This document shows positions 35,584-44,233 of a DNA stretch of 64,000 nt, in pieces (position 1 is the first letter of the stretch; each line of letters begins with the position of its first letter). Source of the stretch: Roseibium sp. MMSF_3412 (GTDB taxonomy: Bacteria > Pseudomonadota > Alphaproteobacteria > Rhizobiales > Stappiaceae); the NCBI RefSeq assembly GCF_030733265.1, contig NZ_JASHJI010000003.1:124001-188000 (forward strand), written 5' to 3'. The notes below the pieces were generated by a model. The model did no database searches. It was not told the origin of the DNA and was given only the letters and a program-made list of their open reading frames with translations. A program made the translations under genes and the position numbers.

Positions 35584-36369
35584 ATGCCGATCAGAACCCT
35601 GGTCTGGGGCGAGAACGTCCATGAGCAGCACAATGCAATCGTCGCCCGGACCTATCCGGATGGCATGCATCAATGTATCGCCGATGCGCTGAATGCCGAC
35701 CCTGAGATCAACGCGGCGACAGCAACCCTGCAGGATCCCGAACACGGTCTGACCGAGGAGCGCCTTGCTGACACCGATGTCCTGGTCTGGTGGGGTCACG
35801 CCGCCCATGGCGACGTTGCCGACCACGTTGTCGACCGGGTCTGCGACGCGGTCTGGTCGGGCATGGGCATGATGTTCCTGCACTCGGCCCATTTCGCCAA
35901 ACCGTTCAAACGGCTGATGGGCAGCCCCTGCAACCTGACATGGCGCGAGGCGGGCGAGCGCGAGCGTCTCTGGGTCACCAGCCGCAATCACCCGATTACC
36001 AGAGGCCTGCCGGACAGTTTCGAACTGGAAATGGAGGAAATGTACGGTGAACCTTTCGGCGTGCCGGAACCGCTGGAAACCGTGTTCATCAGCTGGTTCC
36101 AGGGCGGTGAGGTTTTCCGCTCCGGCCTGACCTACAAACGCGGTGCCGGCAATATCTTCTATTTCCGGCCCGGGCACGAAACCTACCCGACCTATCACGA
36201 CGCGACCGTCCAGACCGTTCTGAAGAACGGCGTCAAATGGGCCTTCAACCCGATGGCGCGCGTTGCGGATCCCAATGCCGCACCGAACGTGCCGGTTGAT
36301 GCCGCGCCGGAAAAGATCGAGGAACGCGGCCCGAAGCTTCACGCCGACGGCGAAGAAGGCTTCCGCTGA
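35584..36369 (+). CDS. ThuA-domain protein
   Basis: 261 residues from an ATG with GGAG upstream. It matches the ThuA (trehalose utilisation) glutamine-amidotransferase-like fold: TLVWGENVHEQHN at the start, TDVLVWWGHAAHGDV, then GMMFLHSAHFAKPFKRLMG and GNIFYFRPGHETYPTYHD. ThuA works with the dehydrogenase ThuB in converting disaccharides to 3-keto derivatives. The next gene is a Gfo/Idh/MocA oxidoreductase, consistent with that pairing; the sugar is unknown. Confidence 0.85.
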   Translation: MPIRTLVWGENVHEQHNAIVARTYPDGMHQCIADALNADPEINAATATLQDPEHGLTEERLADTDVLVWWGHAAHGDVADHVVDRVCDAVWSGMGMMFLHSAHFAKPFKRLMGSPCNLTWREAGERERLWVTSRNHPITRGLPDSFELEMEEMYGEPFGVPEPLETVFISWFQGGEVFRSGLTYKRGAGNIFYFRPGHETYPTYHDATVQTVLKNGVKWAFNPMARVADPNAAPNVPVDAAPEKIEERGPKLHADGEEGFR

Positions 36370-36433
36370 GCGGACTATTCAATGACCCGGTGTGCAGCAC
36401 CGGGTCCCGTTTCACCGCAGGACGGAGTTTCCC

Positions 36434-37507
36434 ATGTCCTCACTTGATCGCCCGATCCGCCTTCTCATTCTGGGAACGGGCAACATGGCCGGAAATCACG
36501 CCGCCGCCTTTCAGAAAAACCCGGCCGTGGAGATCGTCGCGGGCGTCGACCGCCGTCCGGATATGCTCACCGCATTCTGTGATCGCTACGCGATCCCGCA
36601 CCGGTTCGAAGATCTTGGAGACGCAATTGCCTGGGGCGAGTTCGATGCCGTCTCGAACGTGACCCCGGACGCCGCTCACCATCCGACAACAATGCAACTG
36701 CTCCATGCCGGCAAGCATGTTCTGTGTGAAAAGCCGCTCGCGACAAATGTTGCCGACGCTGCCGAAATGACCGCGCTGGCGCAGCAAAGAGGCGTTGTCG
36801 GCATGGTCAACCTGAGCTACCGGGACGTCGCCGTTCTGCAGAAGGCAGCGCAACTGGTCGCCGAAGGTGAGATCGGCGCGCTCAGGCATTTCGAGGCGTC
36901 TTATCTGCAAAGCTGGCTCACCCAGCCGGCCTGGGGCGACTGGCGCACCGAAAGTCAGTGGCTGTGGCGCCTGTCGAGCGAACATGGATCGAAGGGCGTG
37001 CTCGGCGATGTCGGCATTCACATCCTGGATTTCGCCACCTTTGCCGCCCAGAGCGAGGTTTCGGAACTGTCCTGCCGCCTGAAGACCTTCGACAAGGCGG
37101 ACGGCAACCGTATCGGCGAGTACCCGCTCGATGCCAATGACAGTTTTACCATGCAGGCGGAACTTGAAAACGGGGCGCTTGGGACGATCACCGCAACCCG
37201 CTTTGCCTCCGGCCACCTCAACGATCTGCGCCTGCGCCTTTATGGCGACAAGGGCGGTCTGGAGGTTCTGTTTGAAAAACGCGCCGAGAGCCTGCGGATT
37301 TGCCGGGGTGCGGATCTGACCGAAGGCCGCTGGCAGGAGGTCGATGCCGGGCCGGTTCCAACCGTCTACGAACGGTTCGTCGATGCCATCCTGGACAAGG
37401 TTAAACCGGAACCGGATTTTGCCCACGGCGCACGCCTCCAGGCGGCGCTCGACACGGCCGAACTGTCGGACGCACAAAACGGCCCGTTCCTGAAAGTCGG
37501 GCCTTGA
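36434..37507 (+). CDS. Gfo/Idh/MocA family oxidoreductase
   Basis: 357 residues from an ATG with CGGAG upstream. The N-terminal Rossmann motif is LLILGTGNMAGNHAAAF, followed by VLCEKPLATNVADA (catalytic EKP) and the C-terminal domain LGDVGIHILDFATF. Acts on sugars or cyclitols with NAD(P). It follows the ThuA gene by 64 bases and is the probable ThuB-like partner. No sugar transporter is next to the pair. Confidence 0.9.
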   Translation: MSSLDRPIRLLILGTGNMAGNHAAAFQKNPAVEIVAGVDRRPDMLTAFCDRYAIPHRFEDLGDAIAWGEFDAVSNVTPDAAHHPTTMQLLHAGKHVLCEKPLATNVADAAEMTALAQQRGVVGMVNLSYRDVAVLQKAAQLVAEGEIGALRHFEASYLQSWLTQPAWGDWRTESQWLWRLSSEHGSKGVLGDVGIHILDFATFAAQSEVSELSCRLKTFDKADGNRIGEYPLDANDSFTMQAELENGALGTITATRFASGHLNDLRLRLYGDKGGLEVLFEKRAESLRICRGADLTEGRWQEVDAGPVPTVYERFVDAILDKVKPEPDFAHGARLQAALDTAELSDAQNGPFLKVGP

Positions 37508-37531
37508 GGCTAGAGCTGAGTTGAATGAACT

Positions 37532-37558
37532 GCGGCGGAGCCTGAGGGGCTCCGCCGC
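37532..37558 (+). terminator. Hairpin after the ThuA/oxidoreductase operon
   Basis: An 11-bp perfect stem GCGGCGGAGCC / GGCTCCGCCGC with loop TGAGG lies 24 bases after the stop codon. It lacks a T-tract. Confidence 0.5.
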
Positions 37559-37854
37559 GTGAAGTGGGTACTACAGCAAGGCAACATCACCAGAAGACTG
37601 CAAAGTCCGCCGTCCCTCCATGCAATGTATGCATAAGCTATCGCAGTCTCCCTGATACTTCGTTCAGGCCACGGCAGCGTTTTGCATCAAATTTTACGGG
37701 ACCCGTTGTCCTGCGCCCCAACGGAGCGCATGTTTGCGCGGATATTGATCTGAAAACGTGTTATCTTTCAATATGTTGTTTTATGAATCGCTTGCACGGC
37801 CCGGCCACAACCTCTTCTGAAATTTCCGGTCGAAATCGGTCGATTGTCCCTGTT
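37559..37854. other. Gene-free spacer
   Basis: About 300 bases between the hairpin and the end of the convergent NTF2-like gene. It is AT-richer than its surroundings. I see no ribosome binding site plus ORF and no strong hairpin. Confidence 0.5.
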
Positions 37855-38253
37855 TCAGGCAGACCAGAACGTGTCGCTCTCTTCAGGCAGTGCCTCAACC
37901 ATCCAGATCCTGCCTATCTGCTGGCCGCGTATGGTCATGAGATAGGCCGCGAAGTTATGCAATTGCAAACCCTTGCGCGCGGCCTTGACCTCGATCATCA
38001 CCAGCACCTGGTTCTCATCGACGTCGGCAATCTGGGTGATCTTCAGTCTCGGTTTCACGGTCGCGATATCGAGCTGCGCGATGAGGCCCATGTAGGCCTC
38101 CCGGCCCTTTACCTGCTTCGTGCTGCCATCCCTCTGCGTCACCTCGGCCACAAGCGCATCGGCAAGACAGGAAGCCATGGTCTCAAGGTCGGCCGCGTTG
38201 AACGCATCGACAAAGGTCCGCACAACGCGGCTGTTTCTGGATTGCGGTGACAT
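37855..38253 (-). CDS. NTF2-like (SnoaL-type) protein
   Basis: 132 residues from an ATG with GGAGGGG upstream; a longer open frame exists but overlaps the divergent exported-protein gene. The pattern RTFVDAFNAADLETMASCLADA...VKGREAYMGLI is that of SnoaL/NTF2-like proteins, which include isomerases, hydrolases and ligand-binding domains. Function unknown. Confidence 0.75.
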   Translation of the reverse strand: MSPQSRNSRVVRTFVDAFNAADLETMASCLADALVAEVTQRDGSTKQVKGREAYMGLIAQLDIATVKPRLKITQIADVDENQVLVMIEVKAARKGLQLHNFAAYLMTIRGQQIGRIWMVEALPEESDTFWSA

Positions 38254-38384
38254 CGATACCCCTCCGGCCTCATTTCGCGGTAGGATCAGGAAAAGGCAAA
38301 TGGTTCGCGAAACCGTTTCCCAGGTCAGGATATCATGCCGCAGCGTCGAAGAGGCCACCGAACAGACGTCAAGAGGACCGCTCC

Positions 38385-38870
38385 ATGCCCGGAAGATCAA
38401 TTGTTGCAAGGTGGAAAGCTCCGGCAGCCGCACTGATAGGCGCCGGTCTATGTGCAGGAATGGAAACAGCCGAGGCACAGGATATTGCCGAGAGGTTCGC
38501 AGATGGGGTTTGCTATGCTCGGACCTATTCGGCGGATCACCTTGCCGAACACCCCGGACAGAAGGTTGCACGCATCTGGTTCACCGCCGATCCGGACATG
38601 CGCCCGGACGGCTATGCGGCCGTGTTGAAATTTGCGTTCACGCTCCGGGACGGACGGTTTTACCAGAGCTTCGCCTATTGCCGCGCCGACGGCTTTTGCG
38701 GGACGGAAGGCGATGGCGGGCGTATCCAGTTGACCGGCCGTGGCCAGAACCTGCGCATGTCGATCGTCGATTACCTGATTGTCGAAGGCGATGATTTCTC
38801 ACCGGATCTCATGCAAAGTGACGACCGCGTCTTTCTGCTTTACCCCGGTCCTGCGTCGGCGTGCGGCTAG
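38385..38870 (+). CDS. Exported protein of unknown function
   Basis: 161 residues from an ATG with AGAGGA upstream. A signal peptide is likely (basic start, hydrophobic 13-25, cleavage near AEAQD). The mature part contains three Cys (CYARTY, YCRADGFCGTE), could form a disulfide, and includes SIVDYLIVEGDDFSPDLM. I do not recognise the family. It stands alone between divergent and convergent neighbours. Confidence 0.65.
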   Translation: MPGRSIVARWKAPAAALIGAGLCAGMETAEAQDIAERFADGVCYARTYSADHLAEHPGQKVARIWFTADPDMRPDGYAAVLKFAFTLRDGRFYQSFAYCRADGFCGTEGDGGRIQLTGRGQNLRMSIVDYLIVEGDDFSPDLMQSDDRVFLLYPGPASACG

Positions 38871-38903
38871 CCGTCAGGCGCAAAAAACCGAATGCCGTTC
38901 AAC

Positions 38904-40439
38904 CTACACCCCCACAAACGTGTCGTAGTGCCGTTCCCCGAGCGTGGGCTCAAAGACGGGTCCGTGAAAACGATCACTTGCGGGAGACCCGGGCGCGCCT
39001 TGCAGGGCACCCACATTCAGGCCGCCAGGCGAAGACCATACGCCTGAGGGGAGCTGGATACTGAACGCTATGGACGTGTCTCTTGCCGGGCTGTCAGGCC
39101 CAAGTTCGAATTCCTGAAGTGCGTGTCCCGTGCCAACGAAACCGGGACCTTCGTCATTGGTGTGGTCCCCAAGCGGATATCCGGCAGCGATAACCTCCTC
39201 CGCAAAGGACGGGAATTCAACCACGTCTCCGTCGAAATCGATGTTCCACCGCTCCCAGCTGGACGTGAATCGCTTTTCGTATTCCGCTTCATGAACCTTG
39301 CCGAAAAACCCGTTTGTCCTGGGCGTGTCCGTTTTTGCAGGCGCATAGGCAATGGCGTTGTTCCTGTGGCTGAGCCCCGGCAGGAGCCCCTTCTTGATGT
39401 AGCTGGACCGGGTAATGAAACTGTTGTGAAAAACGTAGAGACCGGCAAAGGGCCCCTTCGCCCGCTCAACCTTCTTGATCGGCTTGAAGACTGCACCGCC
39501 CCTGTTTTCGTCCTTGTCACCCTGAAACGGGTCCGACCCCTGTTGCGTCCGGAAAGACCCCGTGTTGGAAAAGATGTACATCGGCCCGCGGGTCTCGCAC
39601 TCGATCGAAAACCACTTGTGAACGTCGATCATGTCGTTGTGGTGAAACCACCAGTTCGCCGCACCGTCCTCCGGTTCGAACACATTGTCCCGGATCTGCT
39701 CGAACCTGTTGTGATGTATGTGAAAGTCACGGTTGAGTTCGGCCTGGGCCGAGGTGTTGAACCCGTGGATCGCGTTGAACGCCGCCTTGATCATGCAATT
39801 CCGGATCGTGACGCCACCGGAAATTTCATTGGACCGGAAGAAATCGCCATCGAACAGGCGGTAGTCTTTTTCCAGGTCAACTTTTTCACCATGCACACGA
39901 GACCACGGGATCCGGTGCCAGAGGCGGTCGGGAACGGTGTCCTGGGTCCATGTGCAATTCTCGATGAGGATGTCCCGCGTGACCGCCCCCAGCGCGCCGA
40001 TGCAGAAGGTGGCGTCTTCAAAGGCGCAGTCCTTTATGCTGATATCCGCCGCGGACTCGATGAAAATATGTGTCGGCCAGGACTTTGAAAATGCCAGGCC
40101 GCGCACGGTCACATGCTGACACCGGTAGATACGCAGGCTTGCGTCATCGATCCAGGGATAAAGGCCCGGAAAGTCGTATCCGATCTCGAGCGCATGCTGT
40201 GCCAGGCGGTTGGACGGACGGCGAAACGCGTCTGAGCTCACGCCCCGGCTGATCATGCACTCCATGGGATCGACACCGGGCGCAGGCTCGATCACGATCG
40301 GCCGGCCATCTGCGCCGCACCGGCGGCTGATCGTGTAGACACCGTCATAGGTTCCCGGCATCAGGTGCACCCTGTCGCCGGCAGATACCCGGTCGAGAAC
40401 AGCCTGAAATGTCTCTGGCGATACTGGAAAGTCGGTCAC
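38904..40439 (-). CDS. Right-handed parallel beta-helix protein
   Basis: 511 residues from a GTG. The N-terminal part has the pectate-lyase-like opening (FQAVLDRVSAGDRVHLMPGTYDGVYTI), followed by several short turns of the type HVTVRGLAFSKS, DISIKDCAFEDA, DILIENCTWTQD, GVTIRNCMIKAA and FHIHHNRFEQI, i.e. right-handed beta-helix repeats. There is no signal peptide, which is unusual for polysaccharide lyases of this fold. It lies downstream of the tmpA-tmpB-phosphodiesterase genes on the same strand with a 203-base gap; whether it belongs to them is open. Confidence 0.7.
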   Translation of the reverse strand: MTDFPVSPETFQAVLDRVSAGDRVHLMPGTYDGVYTISRRCGADGRPIVIEPAPGVDPMECMISRGVSSDAFRRPSNRLAQHALEIGYDFPGLYPWIDDASLRIYRCQHVTVRGLAFSKSWPTHIFIESAADISIKDCAFEDATFCIGALGAVTRDILIENCTWTQDTVPDRLWHRIPWSRVHGEKVDLEKDYRLFDGDFFRSNEISGGVTIRNCMIKAAFNAIHGFNTSAQAELNRDFHIHHNRFEQIRDNVFEPEDGAANWWFHHNDMIDVHKWFSIECETRGPMYIFSNTGSFRTQQGSDPFQGDKDENRGGAVFKPIKKVERAKGPFAGLYVFHNSFITRSSYIKKGLLPGLSHRNNAIAYAPAKTDTPRTNGFFGKVHEAEYEKRFTSSWERWNIDFDGDVVEFPSFAEEVIAAGYPLGDHTNDEGPGFVGTGHALQEFELGPDSPARDTSIAFSIQLPSGVWSSPGGLNVGALQGAPGSPASDRFHGPVFEPTLGERHYDTFVGV

Positions 40440-40642
40440 GTCAGTGGTCCAATCGAAACGGGTCTTGCAAAACGGGCTTCATCTACGCACACGCGAGCGT
40501 CTTACGTAAAGTCAGCTTATGTACGCATAGTTGCAAAGTAAAACGCGCGCTTCACGAAGGGACCGCTGCGGACGAAGCTGGCGCCTGATCTTGAGCAAAC
40601 AGTGCCCGCAGGCGGCGTTCTTGCACGGCTCGTTGATAGAGC

Positions 40643-41470
40643 TCACAAGAAAGCTGGGAATGCCATCGTTGCCGGGCGGGATATTCCCAGAAGCGCCAGG
40701 ATCGTCGGAGCAACGCTGCGCTGGTCCAGGATCTCCGCGGGCTCGGCCTTCACACTGCCGGCAAAGGACAGGAACGGCACATGACGCAAACACGCTGCGT
40801 CGCCGCCGTGATTGCCGTCCTCGTCCATCCCGTGATCTGAGGTCACCAGCACATGATATCCGCGGTCGAGCAGCCGAGGAATGAGCTGCGCCAATGCCGC
40901 ATCCACCTTTTCGGCTTGCCGGAAATAGGCCCGGCCAAGGCCGGTATGCGCGTGACCGAGGGTGTCGCAGCTCGACGTATGCAGAAGCAGGTATTCGGGC
41001 ACGTGCCGGTCGGCGATCAGCCACGCCTGCGCGCACAGATCGATTTCCGCCGGCTGGACACTGTTTTCGGCATCGTACCCGTCCATGCTGTAGTAGCGCG
41101 CATAGGCGATCGGGGCATTCGGGTCGGTGATCTCGGCGTGAGAAAAGGCGTCGAACGGCGTGCCGCCGAAAAGCGTATGAAAATAGCAGTGCCCGACAAC
41201 GCCGCACCGCCCTCCGGCCGCTTTCACCTGCGAAAACACACTCGGGTCCGAGGATGGGCGCAAGCCCTTGTTGTCCATCAACCCATGATCCTTTGGTGCA
41301 CGGCCTGTATGAAGCGTTTCGTAGAGCGGTGCGGAAATCGTCGGCAGACAGGCGCGCATCGTGCGGATCTGTGCGTCGCCTCCGGCAACGGCGGACATCA
41401 GGTAGTGGCAGGCCGCACGCGCGGTATCGTCACGCAATCCGTCGATCACGATCAGGCAAACCTTGGTCAT
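40643..41470 (-). CDS. Alkaline-phosphatase-superfamily phosphodiesterase/hydrolase
   Basis: 275 residues from the ATG (a GTG three codons earlier is possible). Metal-site motifs of the type I phosphodiesterase/NPP group are present: VIDGLRDD (8-14), a nucleophile region LPTISAPLYETLHTG (Thr44 or Ser46), and VTSDHGMDEDGNHGG. No signal peptide, so cytoplasmic, and short for the superfamily. It starts 17 bases after tmpB, so it is almost certainly in the tmp operon. Phosphonoacetate hydrolase and phosphonate monoester hydrolases belong to the same superfamily, making a phosphonate substrate plausible; this is inference. Confidence 0.75.
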   Translation of the reverse strand: MTKVCLIVIDGLRDDTARAACHYLMSAVAGGDAQIRTMRACLPTISAPLYETLHTGRAPKDHGLMDNKGLRPSSDPSVFSQVKAAGGRCGVVGHCYFHTLFGGTPFDAFSHAEITDPNAPIAYARYYSMDGYDAENSVQPAEIDLCAQAWLIADRHVPEYLLLHTSSCDTLGHAHTGLGRAYFRQAEKVDAALAQLIPRLLDRGYHVLVTSDHGMDEDGNHGGDAACLRHVPFLSFAGSVKAEPAEILDQRSVAPTILALLGISRPATMAFPAFL

Positions 41471-41487
41471 GACGGACACCCCGGCCT

Positions 41488-42099
41488 TTAGCGAAGCTCG
41501 GACTTGCCGGTCTCGCGACCCACGTGGAGGTCGACGAGACGCTGCACTCTGGGCGCAAAATGCCGGAAGTCAGGCGTTTCCATGCCTGCCACCTTGCCCG
41601 CCTCATCCAGATACCGTACGGCGATGATCTCCCTGAGATTGGGGTTCTTCTCGAATTCGGCGACTTCCTCGGCGCTCATTGGCCCGCCTTGCAGGTTCAG
41701 CGAATGAACGGACGCTTCGGAAAGCCTTTCAAAATAGGAGGGCTTGGTTGCGCACAAATAGCGTTTTGCCGCGACATGGTAACGGCAGCAATCCGTCACG
41801 ACGCTTGGAAAGAACCGTTCGAGGATCTCGGCGCCGGCATCCTCATGGTGCCGGTCTTCGGTGTCTTCCATCGTGAAGGTGCCGAATTCGGAGGTGAAAT
41901 GCCCGATATCATGCAACAGTGCACCGACGATGATCTCGTCGGCTTGCCCGTTCCGTTCGGCAATGGTCGCGCCCTGCAGCATGTGTTCGCCCATGGTCAC
42001 GGGTTCACCCAGATATTCTTCCGATCCCCGGCGTTCGAAAATCGAGGCGAGAAACTCCACGATTGTATCTGCGGTGAGGTCCCGCGCCGGTCCGGTCAT
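41488..42099 (-). CDS. tmpB: PhnZ/TmpB-type HD-domain diiron oxygenase
   Basis: 203 residues. The HD motif LLHDIGHF (61-68) and HHEDAG (84-89) supply the diiron ligands, and Tyr29/Glu32 in EYLGE correspond to the YxxE pair of PhnZ that gates the iron site. This is the group annotated as phosphonate-degradation HDIG protein. In the known pathway TmpB cleaves the C-P bond of (1-hydroxy-2-trimethylaminoethyl)phosphonate to glycine betaine and phosphate. It overlaps tmpA by four bases (ATGA). PhnZ, acting on 2-aminoethylphosphonate, is the alternative; the neighbour argues for TmpB. Confidence 0.82.
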   Translation of the reverse strand: MTGPARDLTADTIVEFLASIFERRGSEEYLGEPVTMGEHMLQGATIAERNGQADEIIVGALLHDIGHFTSEFGTFTMEDTEDRHHEDAGAEILERFFPSVVTDCCRYHVAAKRYLCATKPSYFERLSEASVHSLNLQGGPMSAEEVAEFEKNPNLREIIAVRYLDEAGKVAGMETPDFRHFAPRVQRLVDLHVGRETGKSELR

Positions 42100-43235
42100 T
42101 CCGCGGCCTCCGGTGAGATCCGGCGTAGTGCGTCGCGGGTCGAGCGGAGCCCGTCCTTGTCGGCGTAACAGCCCTGGAGCCAGCGTTTTCCCGCACCCGA
42201 ATAGGCCTTCCTGGCGTGCAGCACGCGCGTGTTGTCCACCACGAAGGCCTCGCCCGGATCGAGGCGGAACACCACCTCCATCGCAGGGTCGTCGATGATC
42301 TCACCGAAGCGTCGATAGGCGGCATACCAGAGATCCATCCGCTCAAAAGGCACATCGGTTACGGCCGCAAGTGACCGGTTGTTGAAGCGCACGCCGATCA
42401 GCTCGCCATCGGGAGCCAGGTCGATAAGCGGGCGGCGGGACGTCAGGCAGACGCCATCCTCGCCTGCATATTCGAACCGTGCACAATGGCTGGCGAGCAC
42501 GTCGAAATAGTCCGGATTTTCTTCCTTGAGACGGCGCGCACAGGCAAAGCCGTCGACAACCATGTTCTCACCGCCGGCCGCCGAGCTTTCCAGGCAGTAA
42601 AGCACCTGTATCGTGGGAACCGGGTCGCGGTATGGATTGTCGGTATGGGCCTGCAGTCCGAGGCCGGTATAGGCCAGATTGGTGGGGTTTACTTCCGTGC
42701 GGACCTCGAACAGCCTGCCGTAGTTGGTTTCGCGGACGTAGCCGAACAGATCGACGACCTTGAACAGCGCCCCTTCCTCGACCGGCCCGCCTTCAACCTT
42801 GCCGAAGCCATAACGCACAACCTGTTCGATCCAGTCCTGAAATGCTGCACCGCGCCGGACAAGCATCGGGTAGTGTCCGGTCGGAACATGCTGCTGCAAC
42901 GTTGCATCCCAGGGTGAGAGTTCTTCCGGAACCCACCCGCGCACCGGCTGGTCCGGTGCGTCATAGCTATGGGCGTCAAGCCAGGCCAGGCTGAAGGCGA
43001 TGGTTCTTTGTTCCGGCGCGAAGGTCACGTTCAGGATATCGCCGTCCACAACGGCGGCGACAATCCGCGTGTCAGCGGGTATGTCACGCAGGGCAATCAG
43101 ACGCTGACCGTTGCCTGCCGCGCGCGTGCCGGGGTCCTGCGCATTGTCCCGGAGCCAGATGGCATGATAGCGGGCTGAGCCCTTATCGGAATGAAGCGTC
43201 AGGACTTTACCGTCCTGACTGAGTGTCGTCTGCAT
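42096..43235 (-). CDS. tmpA: 2-(trimethylamino)ethylphosphonate dioxygenase-like Fe(II)/2OG enzyme
   Basis: 379 residues from an ATG with GGGAGA upstream. An N-terminal gamma-butyrobetaine-hydroxylase-like zinc domain (about 8-90; YHAIWLRDNAQD) precedes a TauD/TfdA domain with the iron ligands His197, Asp199 (AHTDNP) and His340 (TRVLHARKAY). By sequence alone it could be a gamma-butyrobetaine dioxygenase, but overlap with a PhnZ/TmpB-type gene points to TmpA, which hydroxylates the quaternary-amine phosphonate for TmpB. Expression is probably controlled by the divergent LysR gene. Confidence 0.82.
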   Translation of the reverse strand: MQTTLSQDGKVLTLHSDKGSARYHAIWLRDNAQDPGTRAAGNGQRLIALRDIPADTRIVAAVVDGDILNVTFAPEQRTIAFSLAWLDAHSYDAPDQPVRGWVPEELSPWDATLQQHVPTGHYPMLVRRGAAFQDWIEQVVRYGFGKVEGGPVEEGALFKVVDLFGYVRETNYGRLFEVRTEVNPTNLAYTGLGLQAHTDNPYRDPVPTIQVLYCLESSAAGGENMVVDGFACARRLKEENPDYFDVLASHCARFEYAGEDGVCLTSRRPLIDLAPDGELIGVRFNNRSLAAVTDVPFERMDLWYAAYRRFGEIIDDPAMEVVFRLDPGEAFVVDNTRVLHARKAYSGAGKRWLQGCYADKDGLRSTRDALRRISPEAAE

Positions 43236-43276
43236 GGCGTCTCCCTCACGGCCGGCACAACGGATAAGCACCTCCC

Positions 43277-43307
43277 ATTTGAGCGAAAAAGGTATATAAA
43301 CTCAAAT
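43277..43307. promoter_or_regulatory. LysR-type inverted repeat between tmpA and the LysR gene
   Basis: ATTTGAG at 43277-43283 and CTCAAAT at 43301-43307 are perfect 7-base arms separated by 17 bases containing GGTATATAAA, in the 105-base divergent region. Fits a LysR recognition/activation site overlapping both promoters. Confidence 0.65.
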
Positions 43308-43340
43308 CATAAAAAACCTGACTGAGCAGCGCTTTTGCTA

Positions 43341-44195
43341 ATGGATGAATCACTCTACAAACTCCCGCCGCTGGAGTGGGTCCGAGCCTTCGAGGCTGCC
43401 GCGCGCCTTGGCAGTTTCACCGCAGCCGCGGCCGAGACCGGCCTGACCCAGCCGGCCGTCAGCCAGCGGATCGGGCAGCTGGAAAAACACCTCGGCACGC
43501 AATTGTTCCTGCGCCGGGCACGCACGATCTCATTGACGGTCGACGGCGAAACCTGGCTGCCCCACGTCCAGGCGGCGTTGCGCACCTTGAGTGAAAGCGC
43601 GGAAATGCTGTTTGCGAGCCAGCGGCTTCGCCTCACGATCTCCGCGAGCCAATCCGTGATTTCCATGTGGTTGGCCCCTCGGCTGGCCCGTGCCTGCGCG
43701 GCAACCGGCGCGCAGATTTCCGTGCAGTCTTACATTCTGGGCGGGCAGACCGCGACGACGGACACCACCATCCAGATCAGGTACGGCTCCGGGGGCTGGC
43801 CGCATCATTTCCAGCTCCCGCTCTACCAGGAGGCGCTTGCTCCCGTCTGCGCGCCGGAGCTGGCATCTGAAGACTGGACGGCGCTTCCGCGCATTGCCTG
43901 CACCGGCCCGCGTCCCGACTGGGGTCAATTTTCAGAACGCTTTGCCGTCCCCTCCACGCCGATACCCCGGATCAGGGTGGACACGCTGCATGGAGCCATC
44001 GCGGCCGCGAAAGCTGGACAGGGCGTCGCCCTCGGATCGCTGGCGCTTTGCGCCGAAGACCTGCGCAACGGCACGTTGATCCAACTCGGAAAAGACGTCT
44101 ATGAGCACAACGAGACTTACTGGTTGCTCGCCTCGCGGAACGCGATCGGTGGGCGGCAATGGGAGGCGCTGTCGTCCGAGCTGGTTTCACTGTGA
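43341..44195 (+). CDS. LysR family regulator, GcvA-like
   Basis: 284 residues; start at the ATG two codons after a TTG. N-terminal winged helix: PPLEWVRAFEAAARLGSFTA, then AAAETGLTQPAVSQRIGQLE. C-terminal periplasmic-binding-like effector domain with VDTLHGAIAAAKAGQGVALGSLAL as in GcvA-type members. Divergent from tmpA with a LysR-type inverted repeat between, so probably the activator of the tmp operon, with the phosphonate or a pathway product as co-inducer (inference). Confidence 0.9.
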   Translation: MDESLYKLPPLEWVRAFEAAARLGSFTAAAAETGLTQPAVSQRIGQLEKHLGTQLFLRRARTISLTVDGETWLPHVQAALRTLSESAEMLFASQRLRLTISASQSVISMWLAPRLARACAATGAQISVQSYILGGQTATTDTTIQIRYGSGGWPHHFQLPLYQEALAPVCAPELASEDWTALPRIACTGPRPDWGQFSERFAVPSTPIPRIRVDTLHGAIAAAKAGQGVALGSLALCAEDLRNGTLIQLGKDVYEHNETYWLLASRNAIGGRQWEALSSELVSL

Positions 44196-44233
44196 TCATC
44201 GGCGTAGCAGGCGTGGCCAACATGACCCCTACC

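Noticed and set aside
40512-40646. A 44-codon minus-strand frame whose GTG overlaps the stop of the phosphodiesterase gene and which contains a Cys-rich segment (CKNAACGHC)
   Set aside because: The overlap is suggestive, but there is no ribosome binding site, codon use is ordinary for non-coding sequence here, and no known family fits. Worth only a homology check.
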